Positions 31,834 through 42,434 of a DNA stretch of 64,000 nucleotides are shown here, in pieces. The notes beneath the pieces were generated by a model that saw only the letters and a list, made by a program, of their open reading frames with translations, had not been told where the DNA came from and did not search any database. A program made the translations under genes and the position numbers. The stretch is taken from contig OX485807.1 in NCBI GenBank assembly GCA_950295325.1, forward strand, positions 45,498,796 to 45,562,795, given 5' to 3'. Source of the stretch: Polytrichum commune. Its lineage: Eukaryota; Streptophyta; Polytrichopsida; Polytrichales; Polytrichaceae. The number at the start of each line of letters is the position of its first letter. Positions within the stretch are counted from its first letter, which is position 1.

Positions 31834-34800
31834 GTATAACCACAATACCTATGTGCACGTCAATGTTATATGAGTTATAGAATCCGTGATAATATTGGGC
31901 TATGCTGAGTACTTACATGTGCATTGTCTTCTGCAGTATCGGGAGGTGTGGGCAGACGGGTGAATTACGATGTTGAAGTTTTGGGCCCAGATTTGCAATG
32001 GTTCATGCAGTATAGTGGTTTCGGAGAGACAACGGTGCTCTCGCTTTACACGAGGACTGGGCCCAATTCCACATGGAGAAAGTACATGAAGGCAAAACAT
32101 GTACTGGACATTCAAACGGATGGGAGCCGGGTATTGATAATGTGCAAGTCGCCTGAACGGAAGAAGGACTTCAAGGTTGCAGCACTCGTGGAGACTTTCT
32201 CATATGCGGATGTGAATGAAGAGCTCAACAATGAGGGAGAGAACATCCGCTTATTGAACGGTGATTTCCTCACCTATTGTATACTATATTGCGAGACCAA
32301 TGTGCACACGAAGTCCGTGGAGGAGAGGTCAGTAATGATCGAGCAGGACTACAAATCTGCTCTAGCACGAGTGAAGGTTATAGTTGAGGAGGCAAAGGCG
32401 GCAAGGTTGGAAGCATTTTTGAAGAAGAAGGAAATCCGCGATGGCAAGAGGAAGGATCTTGCTGATGTACGTGCCACCTCGTCTAGGAAGAAGACGAGAC
32501 CCGATGAAGGACAACCACTGATTGTCGAAGACACTGACGGCCAGGATGTTGTCTCCAAGAGAGGCAAGAAGAAAACACCTGAGGATAGTCCATTTCTTGA
32601 ACTCGAGAAGATTCCCAAGCGATCAATGCATGGGCCTCCAGACAAATCGGTTGGAGACAGGTTGATGGATATGGAGTTGTTCAAGAACAAGTACCAAAGG
32701 GTGTGGATATTCGGTGAAGGCGTGAATGGCTATGTCAATATTGACAATATAGAGCGGGGAGATGCAGGGTATAATTGCCGACCCATATCCGAGGCGCATT
32801 TGAAGGAGATCAAGACATGGTTATTCAACTATGCCTTCATTCCGAAGATTCATCCCAACTTCTTGACAATCGTTCCTTCGGATAGGCGAACTAAACCATT
32901 CAATTTTGAGGAGGTGAAGGACAAATCATTCCACGTGGTAAATGGACAGCACACGTTAGCAGCCTGTCTCGAGTATGTGAATGACCCTAGCAGCACAGAT
33001 GAGGTGAAGAGGTTTTTCTCGAAATGGCCTTGTAATGTGGTCTGGGCCCCTGAAGGTGATGACGACCCTCTGTTCCACCTCTCTGGTGTTCTGAACCTGG
33101 ATAGTGAGTACAGGAAGCACTTTCCGTCATTTACGGAGTGCATTCAGCACGCTAGGAAGACCTGGATTAGGCGAGGAAGACCTGACCGAACTGTACGCGA
33201 GAAGGCCAGCAACACGGAAGCTTTTAAGAAGTGGAAGGTATTTTTCAAACCTGTGACTTTTGAATTTCTCATTTCTGTGACTCCCACGGGTGTTCACCCG
33301 TGGGCGACTATCATGTTGTTGGTGATTGCTGGAAATACATGGAGGTTTTTTTCATAGAGATTGATACATTGCCGGTGTTTGATATAGGCATTTATTACGT
33401 GCGTCATGTGGACGTTCCGCGTGGAGAAGGAGACCAACCTGATCATGGAGCACGTCTTGCCTGTATTGGGCGATGACATATGGAGGAAGTGGGAGCGGAT
33501 ATTCAAGGATTACGAGAGTGGTGACTATGTAGACCCGAAGACCGGAGCTCTTATGAAAGAGACAAAGGGGTTTAAGTCGAAGAAGGTGGTCAAGAACGAC
33601 CTGAAACAATTTCGGGGCTTGACAGAGATGGAGCTCGACATGGCAGCGAATCAAATCCTCACCACCAGAGATGGAGAGCAGCACCCTCGACATACCTTGA
33701 AGACTGTGCGCGATTGGGCGATGAACAGGAAAAAGAAGAATGAAACTTATATCGCGATGGCACAGTGTCTAGACCCGACTCCATTGTACATTGTCCACAT
33801 CGATCAGAAAGAGACCATTGATCGTGATTGTTGGAGAGTATGGAAGTATGCGAATAAGTTTGGTAAACTCCAGCGAGAACGACTTGTAGACTTGCTTGGA
33901 GCGGAGTACCTTCTTGGCGCTATGAACCCCACAAGGAAGAGAGTACCTATTCCGGACCGGTTTAAAGAAGGAGTGAGGAACATTTTAGGTACACATAACA
34001 CCGAGGTTACACCCGAGCATGTCGTGTTGTCTATTGACAACAACTACAAGATCAGTGGTGGGACAGTGCTTGCACCAGTCCTGCACGCGTACATGGACAC
34101 AAGGTTTCTCCCCGGAGTCCAGGCGGGAAAAGACACTGGGGGGCGTGTGAAGGAGTGTATGGATTCCACTCTGCAAGGTCTTCGTCGTGATTTCCCAGGC
34201 ATTTTAAACTCCCCCCAATTGTGGACTGTGATTTCAGAATATCCGGATCGGCATTTCATTCACAATGTGCTGAAGGCGCACCTTCCGAGCAACGCCAGAT
34301 TTTGTGACGCCTTATACCGTGGCACTAAAGAGGAGAAAATTGCATCTCGCGATTGCTTCTTCGAATCAAATGCTCTTCGGGTTACAAACTGCATTTTTCC
34401 GAATAGGGGCGAATCAAGTTCGGAGGTGGCTGTGCGGCTCTGTGGAGGCCGGAAGATGTTGGACGTCCATGACCCGGGGCGATATAAACGTTATTCAGTG
34501 AAAAGGGCGTATTCCAATGAGGAGGCCAAGTGTTTATTCAAGGGGGAGTTGAGGATGCAGACCTACATAGATATCATCAAGCCTTCATGTCTTGAGGGGT
34601 CTTCTTTTCTCAATATTTGTGGAGGCAATAAGGCGCACATAGTGGCACATGTAAGTAATGAGCATCTTTTCCCCTAAGTGGTTCTTGAATTTCTGAATAT
34701 TATCGTTGGTTTGGATGGTGTTTTGGATAACCTAACCATAAACCAGGTTGGGAGGCCCACGGGTGAACACCCGTGGGCCTAGACATCCACCTGCTTTATA

Positions 34801-37800
34801 TCCACCTGGTTGATAGCCACCTTCTCGATAGCTTTCCTGACAATTAGTTGGTAGACAAATAGTTGGGACTATTGGTTTAATTCTATTCGCTTTTGGATGT
34901 AGACTAATTTGATTGAGAAGTTATTTATCTCATGCCTTGGTTTTTGCAGGCATTGGGTATGAAGGTGTTGAATATTGTGCCGGCAGAGATGCTAGAGGTG
35001 GCGAAGACGAAGATGATTGCCGCAGTTGACTGGAGCATACAAAGGTGGAATGAGGAAGGAAAATTCGCTGCCCAGGATTTGGAAGAGGAAGAAGGGCGTA
35101 TCGATGTGGATTCCATCATTGAGCGCGAGATTGGAAGAAAGCGTGCGAATGACATAAATGAAGAGGACGTAGAAGAGGAGGAGGAGGAGGAGGAGGAAGA
35201 GGTGGAGGAGGAAGATGACCCAGTTGTTGTCCTAGGGGAGTCTGCGGAGGAAGAGGAAGTGGCCGACGAAGAGGAAGAGGAAGAGGAAGAGGAAGAGGAA
35301 GAGGAAGAAGAGGTGGTCATGGACGACGCACTGGCGGAGGCCATGGCTGAGGTCATGGCAGAGGTGGAGGAGGAGGCCTTCAATTACAAGGCGTCAGCCA
35401 TGGCGGAGGCCTCTTTGGAGGCCATGTCCCCGGAGCAGGTTCCCCACGGGTGTTCACCCGTGGGGGAGGGGGAGGGGGAGGGTGAGGAGGAGCGGCAAGA
35501 GGATGCTTCCAACTTAGAGGAAGTTGGTCGTCCACAAGCCGAGCACAGTGTCCATCACCCTGTGGGATCTTTCTCGTCTGGGATCCCATCTACACCCGGC
35601 CGCGGGTTTGCACAGTTTGACACATCTAGACGAAGTCAAGAACAACTAGATGTTCAACCTATGGAAGAATATGAGGAGGATGAGCGTCCGCAGTCAGCTA
35701 ATCCTGCTGCAAGGTCTGCATCGAAACCGACTGCAAGAAAGAAAATGAAAGCTCCTCGAAGGGGAAGGTCATCTCTACGTCCTGCTAGAGTTGGAGATCA
35801 CTCGCGGTCTTCGGAGGCAACGGAGCATTCTGGTCTTTATCGCGAGGTTGAATCTGGCCAAGCGGATGTTCCGCGGGATGCAATCATGTCTGAAGCTGTG
35901 CATGTTGAAGGGACAAACACAGATTTGAACGTCAGCTCACCTGTTGAGGACGTTGCCGCTGCCGTTCTCGAGGTGCTAGGACATGGGCGATCAAATCGTG
36001 ATTCACCTGGTGTTGTGGTTGCAGAAGAGCCTACTGTAGCGGCACCATCCAATGAAGCAGAGGAGGTTATTCGAACCGAAGTCATATGCTTGGATAGTGA
36101 TGACGATGTGCCCGAAAGATGCGTAGAACTAGACGTGAGGGTGAAGGTGAGAGATCGAGTTCCACATCGGATTCGGGGGACGTTTGCGGACTACATGACG
36201 GATGATTCCGAGGATGAGGATTATGGGAAGCCTGGGTACAACAGAGTGAAACTCAACTTTGTTGATGACCCTCACCCGGTGTTTGCTGGGAGACCTGACA
36301 TGGGCAAGGAATCGGATGGGAAGGACAAGGTGCATTTTGCCCCATTTGTGGACAAATACTTGGTAGATGTGCCCGAGAACGTGCGATTGAATCTTGCGCA
36401 TTTGTACACGTCGTACGATTATCACAAGATGTTCGCTTATCTCTCCACACCAGCGTTTTGTGAAGCAGTGAAGGTGAAACATATTCTTCATGCCGCTGCA
36501 TTAAAGAAAATGAGAAAGAGATGGACAGCGTTCGAAGCTCCCAAACATCGTGATGAACGAGGTCAATTCGCGGGGTCCTCGGCCGCTCAAGCCGGCAGTG
36601 TTGTGGACTCTACGTTGGAGATCATTGACATTACTGGAGTGCCAGAGTCTCCAAGGAGGGAAGTCGATGTTGCAGTTGCGGAGTCCTCAAGCCCTCATGT
36701 CGAACGTGTTGCTGAGGGTCAACCGGCATCGTCCGAAATGGTAATACATACTCCCTTTCCAATGCTATATTGTGTTTGGCGGTGGAAGCAAACTCGTCAA
36801 GATTTCTAAAAGTGTCTTTGCAACAGGTGTTGGTTGCGGCAGAACGGGATGTCATTCCACCGAGTTCTCATGACGACCCTGCACATGGTGGGGATCCCCC
36901 CCTAAGCCAAGCTCAAGGTATCATATATAGTGTTATTTGAATGCAATTGGTCCCACGGGTGAACACCCGTGGGACCACCTGTTTATACTTTTCAATTTCC
37001 ATACAAATTGTTATCTCTCGAGTAATATTTATATAAGGGACTTTTGATATTGTGCCCACGGGTGTTCACCCGTGGGAGATTATGGGTTTGAGCGTGTGGA
37101 TCTCATAAGTCATGTGTGCATGTGGTCACAGGTCATACAGCCACTGCCGGAATACCACCTTCGGTACGATATTTTCCTCGATCTCGCAAAACTAATCCAT
37201 AAATGTGGAGGCATTCTTTTATCTTGCATACTCATGTGTACCCAACGTGTTGTTTCATTCGATAAAAATCATGTAGAATATACTTTTTCCTTAGATAGAA
37301 ATTCTTTACAATGACTTTCAATTTTGTCATCGCCAGATCCTCACCTCTCCAACCACTGTTGTCCATCGGAGAGAGAAGATATGGTTAGTGCTGGATGTGA
37401 ACGGGATCCTGGTGAGGTCAACAAAGTGCGACAATGTCAACACCAGGAAGACTCTTGAATCACAACATAGCCCTCAGATAACTGGGGAGTTGGTTCCACT
37501 CTTTCTCCCATATAGTGCCCTCATACCTAGGAGAGGACTGGGACGCTTTCTGCGTTTTGTTCTCTCAAACTTCCATGTTGTCATCTGGTCGTCGAAGCTT
37601 ATGAAGAATCTTCAGCCAATTGTCCGGCACTTCTTCAATGGTTGTAGACATCCAGAGTATGTGTTTGGGCAAGAATTGTGTCACACTCTGAAGGATGAGA
37701 GAGGACAAGTTCTTCCTAGTCCTATGAATGCTGATTCAAGCTTCTTCATGAAAGACCTGTGCGCATTTTTTGAGTGGAGCCGGACGCATCCAGTGCCGCA

Positions 37801-38119
37801 TACGAAGCAACCCAGTCATAGGACTACATTACTTGTTGATGACTCCCCTTACAAATGCATCCCAAACCCTCCTGGGAGCTACATTAACCCTGTACCATTT
37901 ATGTCAAACCAAAGCTTGGATACTCTGCATAGTTACCTGCAAAGGCTCTTGAGTTCTCAACAGTATGTGCCAGATTTTGTGGGGAGCAACCCTTATCCAT
38001 CAGGACAGGGACCCTTCAATCTAGAGCTGCCAAGTTCTCTGATTTATAAGCAATCATTAGTTAGACATAAAATACTGACTTCTGCCCGTATGGTTCCAGA
38101 GGCTCAGATGTTAATGTAG
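31803..38119 (+). CDS. Element A multidomain protein: H3-tail mimic, ParB-like, methyltransferase-like, HAD
   Basis: Join 31803..31833, 31937..33237, 33388..34650, 34950..36740, 36827..36917, 37132..37163, 37337..38119; all junctions GT-AG and in frame, 1763 residues. Exon 1 encodes MARTKQTARK; splicing adds VSGGVGRR, so residues 2-10 equal the histone H3 tail. A Lys-rich coiled segment follows (about 150-200). FHVVNGQHTLAA (Asn346-His349) resembles the ParB/DGQHR signature. Residues about 445-880 look like a beta-class DNA methyltransferase without catalytic motifs; LNICGGNKAHIVAHALG stands where FxGxG would be. Then an acidic Glu tract (about 936-992) and a disordered linker. The C-terminal FCP1/HAD-like domain has LDVNGIL (Asp1523) and LVDDSPYK. 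HAD lacks the second catalytic Asp. Domain names below HAD are inference. Confidence 0.8.
33283..33304. repeat. Dyad site in intron 2 of the big gene
   Basis: Perfect arms with centre TT, about 45 bases after the splice donor. The homologous intron of Element B carries two B-type sites. Confidence 0.95.
34756..34777. repeat. Dyad site in intron 3 of the big gene
   Basis: Perfect arms with centre AA. The intron also contains CACCTGGTTGATAG-type sequence like the spacers of the upstream arrays. Confidence 0.95.
35443..35464. repeat. Dyad site inside coding exon 4
   Basis: A perfect site read as Pro-His-Gly-Cys-Ser-Pro-Val-Gly within the acidic, low-complexity part of the protein. It is the only coding copy in Element A. 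Confidence 0.95.
36952..37076. repeat. Two dyad sites in intron 5 of the big gene
   Basis: Perfect sites at 36,952-36,973 (centre AA) and 37,055-37,076 (centre TT), flanking the region before the tiny 32-base exon 6. Confidence 0.95.
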
Positions 38120-38361
38120 ATTCCCTATTGGGGCCGCCTATAGTGCACATTTGCACTATCGGTACATTGTATTTGAAATGAGTGGATCTGAAACTTTGTT
38201 GCCTTTCAACTTCATTTGAAACTTGTTTTGGTTTTGTGGATTTTCTTCATGCAAACATGTCATGGTCATGAATGTATCTCACTGGGAGTCTACTACTTTG
38301 CAACACTGCGGTGTTAGAGAATACCCGACTATTTCCGACCACAGTGAATGTCTGGCATTGT

Positions 38362-38382
38362 CCCACGGGTGTTCACCCGTGG
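38362..38382. repeat. Dyad site between the big gene and the third ORF
   Basis: CCCACGGGTG/CACCCGTGG with centre TT, 240 bases after the stop codon of the HAD exon. Confidence 0.9.
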
Positions 38383-38603
38383 CAATGTGGTAGTTGATTC
38401 AATGAATGTATCAGGCCACTTGGACAATGTTAGTTGTGTTTTTGGGAATTATGGTTGTCATAGCGAATTTTAATATGTAGGACTTAGTCGGCTATAATTC
38501 ATATGTTTTGAACATGTTCATCTTTACTAAAGGGCAACGGACGGGCTCCTCTTGCACATAATGTCCTTCTTCCATGGACTCTTATGTTATTGTATCCTAA
38601 CAG

Positions 38604-39188
38604 CATTCCCCATTCCAAACGCGACCTAAGAACTATATTGCCAGTCCACCATGTCGACAACGTCCTCCGGATGCTAACGCCGACTTCGCCGAAGTGACAT
38701 CTCCATGCCCTAAGGTAATTCATTTTCCACATGAATCCCAATTTTTTTAGTTGTGTTTCATCCCAGGGATTCTAATATCAATTTGTCGTTTGTTGTGGTA
38801 GACACATATGCTCCAAACACACGATGTTGCGCTCGCGGTTGCGGTGGCTGTTCCGGTCGCGGTTGAGGAGGCTGTTCCGGTCGATGTTGCGGGTCCGGTC
38901 ACACGCGCTCGGGTGAAGAGACACCTTTCTCTCCAAACCACTCACCCCAATGAGCCCACGGGCTCGGGAAATAGTTCTGGATGTTGGAGGTGTAGTTCAC
39001 CCAATACCACCTCATCCATGTCTGATTATGTGGCTGCAAGGGTGAAACAACTTCGAGAAGCTACAGTTTTGATGGAGGAGAAAAAACGGCTTGAAGAAGT
39101 CAAGCGCAAGCAATGTACTATAGCTCAAAGACAACCTCATGACAAGATGTTGAAAATGATTAAGGATTCATACTCCTCTTGTAGATAG
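38604..39188 (+). CDS. Element A third ORF: small basic protein (start unresolved)
   Basis: Two exons are supported, 38604..38714 and 38802..39188, joined in phase (CCTAAG|GTAATT and GTGGTAG|ACACAT). The first has no ATG and is closed by a stop just upstream, so either an earlier exon exists or translation starts at Met 38,808 in the second. The product has an Ala/Val-rich stretch, VTRARVKRHLS, a Ser-rich middle, and a charged C-terminal helix (REATVLMEEKKRLEEVKRK). Element B has an ORF at the same place with the same start problem and a short RRSARRSLS stretch. Function unknown; a small basic DNA-binding partner is possible. Confidence 0.5.
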
Positions 39189-39213
39189 CCGGACCTTTAT
39201 GGTGATAGATTTT

Positions 39214-39766
39214 CCACGGGTGTTCACCCGTGGATACAACAATTCATATACTTTGTTCACATTTTTTGTACCCACTGTGGCATCTATGATTCAATCAAAT
39301 GATTTTTTGACCCTCATTTGTGTAGTCGGATATGATATGTAGACCTTCCTTCATGTGTTATGGATCTTGCATCGTGTGTTGCATGGCGTTGATTGGTCAC
39401 GGGCGTTCACTCGTGGTTAGATGTATTTGTATTCTCTGAGTAGTATTAAGTGCCCATGATAGCTTTTATGATTAGGCCCATTATATTTGCATACAGTTGT
39501 TGACATGCGCATGGTTGTTCCTTAGTGGTATCGACTTATGTTGTATTATGGATATACTAGGCTCATCTGTTGCGGGGTGTTGGTTGGTCACGAGTGAACA
39601 CCCATGGTGACAACTGGGCTAAGTTTTTATGTGGGCTAGAATAAGCATTATTTTAGCTTATATATATACACCAATGTGCATGAAATAGTGCCCTAGTCTA
39701 TGTTGATGACCTTCCTCTTGTTCTAAACCTTGTCAATGATGGCAATTCACGGATATTTACTCGTGA
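39214..39766. repeat. One good and three degenerate dyad sites near the right end
   Basis: A good site is at 39,214-39,233. Decayed ones are at 39,397-39,416, 39,588-39,607 and 39,747-39,766; mutations are mostly C-to-T or G-to-A at CpG positions. The first begins 26 bases after the third ORF stop. Confidence 0.85.
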
Positions 39767-39847
39767 ACCACGTTCCCAATGCACGTTCCCATTGGTACGA
39801 ATTGTCTCATAATGGCCCAATTGGCTCATTTTAGTTAATATCCCCAT

Positions 39848-41988
39848 AACCACAAAAACACGAAATGAACAATGAAGATAGGTCGAGAGGCTTGCATCTA
39901 GATTTGGTATTCTGCAATTCCTGCTAGATACAAGGCCGACGAATTCCTTCGGTGGTAGCTGCTGGACTCAAACTATTTACTTAACTTACAACCACCGAAT
40001 CTAGATCAAATGTCCAGATCAAATGTTCAATTACAGAAAAGACTTTGACGGACACAGGGAAGCAGCGATCACTTTCTATCTCTACCTCGACACTCCTGAG
40101 ATGAATGATGTGCGTCTAGTGAGGGGATGTGCCTCGTTGGCAGAGAGCAAGCACTTGGGAGTGTCCGGAAGAAATAAAAATTTGAAGAACCTCTGTTTTC
40201 GATTTCCTTCCAGTCAAGCACACCGCCTTGATTGGGAAGCATCGTCATTATGTAGCACCAAAATTATCCGCAAACAACCGCCTGCATCCTCGTGATATTC
40301 TATTAATGCATAACTAGTGTCTGGCATAACTAGTGCTTTGAGAGTTTGTCCAGCACAAAGTTATGCATTAATAGAATATCACGAGGTTAAAGGCGGTTAT
40401 GCCAGACACTAGTTATGCATAACAAAGTTGTGCCAGACACTAGTTGTAAGTTCATTCCCTGAAAACGACACTGGAATTGGATACAAGAAACCGCTCGCTT
40501 TTTCGTTTGGTTATTCTTCACCCTGCTCAATGTAATTCCTAACACACAGCCGAAAGAAAACACCAGAAAAAAAATACCAAAACAAATTAAGACAACACTG
40601 GAAGGAAAAGGGGTGCAACACCACAAACAACACACCAATGGGCAAGGAAGATAGTTTGAAAGGTTCGCACCTGGAATCGGAGTGGTACTAATGCGGCTAC
40701 GGAACGACTAACGAAATGGTTGGCTGGAGATGCTATCCCAGCTCACCGTCTACTTGATCCCTCAAGCGTCCGTCTGTGATTCCTTCAAAGTGTGCACTGA
40801 CTCCTCCAACTTGCTCAGCGTAGCAGGCAATGAGACTTGCGAGTGTAGAGGATGCAATCTAGTTCGCGTCTCTCATTTTGCATCACACTTGAATTCGATA
40901 GTTCACCGTCAACGCAGTTATCGGCAACGGCTCAGATTTTTCCTCAACATACTAACGGCTCAGATTACTGGCCGAGGTTGACCATACCGCAGGTTATAAG
41001 GATCCATCACCACAGAACTATTGGCGGGTTGACCACTGGCAGGTTTTAAAGCTCCAAAGCGTATGTTTGTTTCCTGCCTATAAAGATGTTTGTATGACAT
41101 CACTACTTTAAAAGTGATGGCGGAGGAAACTGCTACGGCAATAAATTTATTGTATAATAGACAAACCCATTTTCATAGCTTAGAACAACCTATGTCTATT
41201 GTAACACAATATTAATGTTTGATCAATGATGACATGTCATGATTGAAATCCAACTTAGCGAAACATTGGTGGTTAAGTTGACAGCCATGTTTACATTACA
41301 AGCATATTTAGGTGCCACAATCAATAATCAAAATAATCGACATCTTCAATTTTGTAATTGATTGGTGCTTAGCAAGAGGGTAGCTTATATCATCATGTGT
41401 ATAAGTCAAATCCACCTAGAAACTTCAAAGAAATTTGGTTATTGCAGAAAGATTATGAAAAGACTATGAATTTCTTCTTATTTCTATTTCCCTACATGGA
41501 GATGTTACTCTTTGATCATATCTGAACTGTAGATATGGTAGGAATACCATAGGATTGAATGGAAAAGAACTCTCAAGTCTATGATTGCCCTTGGTGTTGC
41601 CTATGATGATGATTTGAAAAAGTTTGATAAGATTTGGTGTGGGAAAGGCCTTATTGCCATTGGGAGTAATTTAGTGGTTACTTGAAAAGTTGGACCCAAA
41701 ACAAGTATCATTACTTGATGCCCCATGGGGCCCTAGGGGGTTATTCCGTGGCGGTTGTTATGGTCACTTCATGCATTTGAATTGGTTTTAAATTTGTACC
41801 AATTGTTTTGTTCAAGAAAAATTAAAATTTAAAAAAACAATTTAAAAAAAACCCACAAATATGTTAAGTTGCTTAACTAGTCGGGAATGGGTCGACTGTC
41901 TTACTTTAAACCACTTTAAACTATACCGTGAAGGGCTTTCCTAGGGGGTGCACCTTTAATAACACATATGAGTATGTGTGAGTGCACA
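39848..41988. other. Sequence between Elements A and B
   Basis: No convincing gene. From about 39,865 and again from about 40,640 there are related segments (GAAGATAG, then AGG and GCA). Together with the 40,444-40,570 segment these look like a second copy of the sequence Element A inserted into. A hairpin lies at 40,279-40,403. Open frames of 60-90 codons are unsupported. Confidence 0.45.
40279..40450. repeat. Compound inverted repeat (cruciform-capable)
   Basis: A 37-base arm containing CGTGATATTCTATTAATG (40,279-40,315) is complementary to 40,360-40,396, with four mismatches. A second inverted pair using CTAGTGTCTGGCATAAC (40,314-40,330 with 40,396-40,412) overlaps it, and a further copy of CCAGACACTAGTT follows at about 40,432. 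Confidence 0.85.
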
Positions 41989-42434
41989 ATAGGGGTATTA
42001 ATTTGAACTTTGCCATACTACGTATACATGTAACACTATATTCGTTAATCGGAGACTTTCGAAAGTCTCAAAATAAAATCTGCCCATAGTTTGGGATGCC
42101 AATATTGTGGGCATACGGAATATTGGGAACATCAAGAACATAACGATTTAAAAAGTTGCACGTAAAGAATATTCTTATTTCTAAAAATAGAGAATTTCAA
42201 TTAAAATGCAAACGTGAGCTCCATGTGGAAAATAACAATCGAATCTAAAAAAACAAATGGTTTATGTCATTATAGAGTTTGGGGTGCGCATCCCATAAGT
42301 AAGGCTCTTATGAATTTGGATGGCACATCCCAAACGTATACCACAATGGAGTGTGACAAGTCCATGAAGTCTATTAAAAACCAAGTCTACTAAGCGTCCA
42401 TGTTTTTCGCCATGAACTCCCACCTATGTTATGT

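Larger units (their letters stand above)
14748..39847. mobile_element. Element A: 25.1-kb DNA transposon with private palindromes
   Basis: The two ends are perfect 23-bp inverted repeats beginning ATGGGGATATTA (14,748-14,770 and 39,825-39,847), with weaker similarity for about 14 bp more and subterminal GGGAACGTG motifs on both sides. A 4-bp AACC flanks both ends and may be the target duplication. Inside lie a DDE transposase-like gene (minus), a seven-exon multidomain gene (plus), a small third ORF (plus), and every one of about 25 copies of a dyad site with arms CCCACGGGTG/CACCCGTGGG, none of which is found outside these limits. The central 19-31 kb is non-coding and filled with foldback repeats. 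No known superfamily is recognised from the termini. Confidence 0.82.

Noticed and set aside
40023-40981. Small ORFs between Elements A and B
   Set aside because: 60-90 codons, no recognised motifs, no conserved neighbours, and they overlap the duplicated non-coding segments.
41989-42010. Left terminus of Element B at ATAGGGGTATTAA
   Set aside because: It resembles the Element A end but with mismatches, and no inverted partner was found to the right. Used only as an approximate limit.
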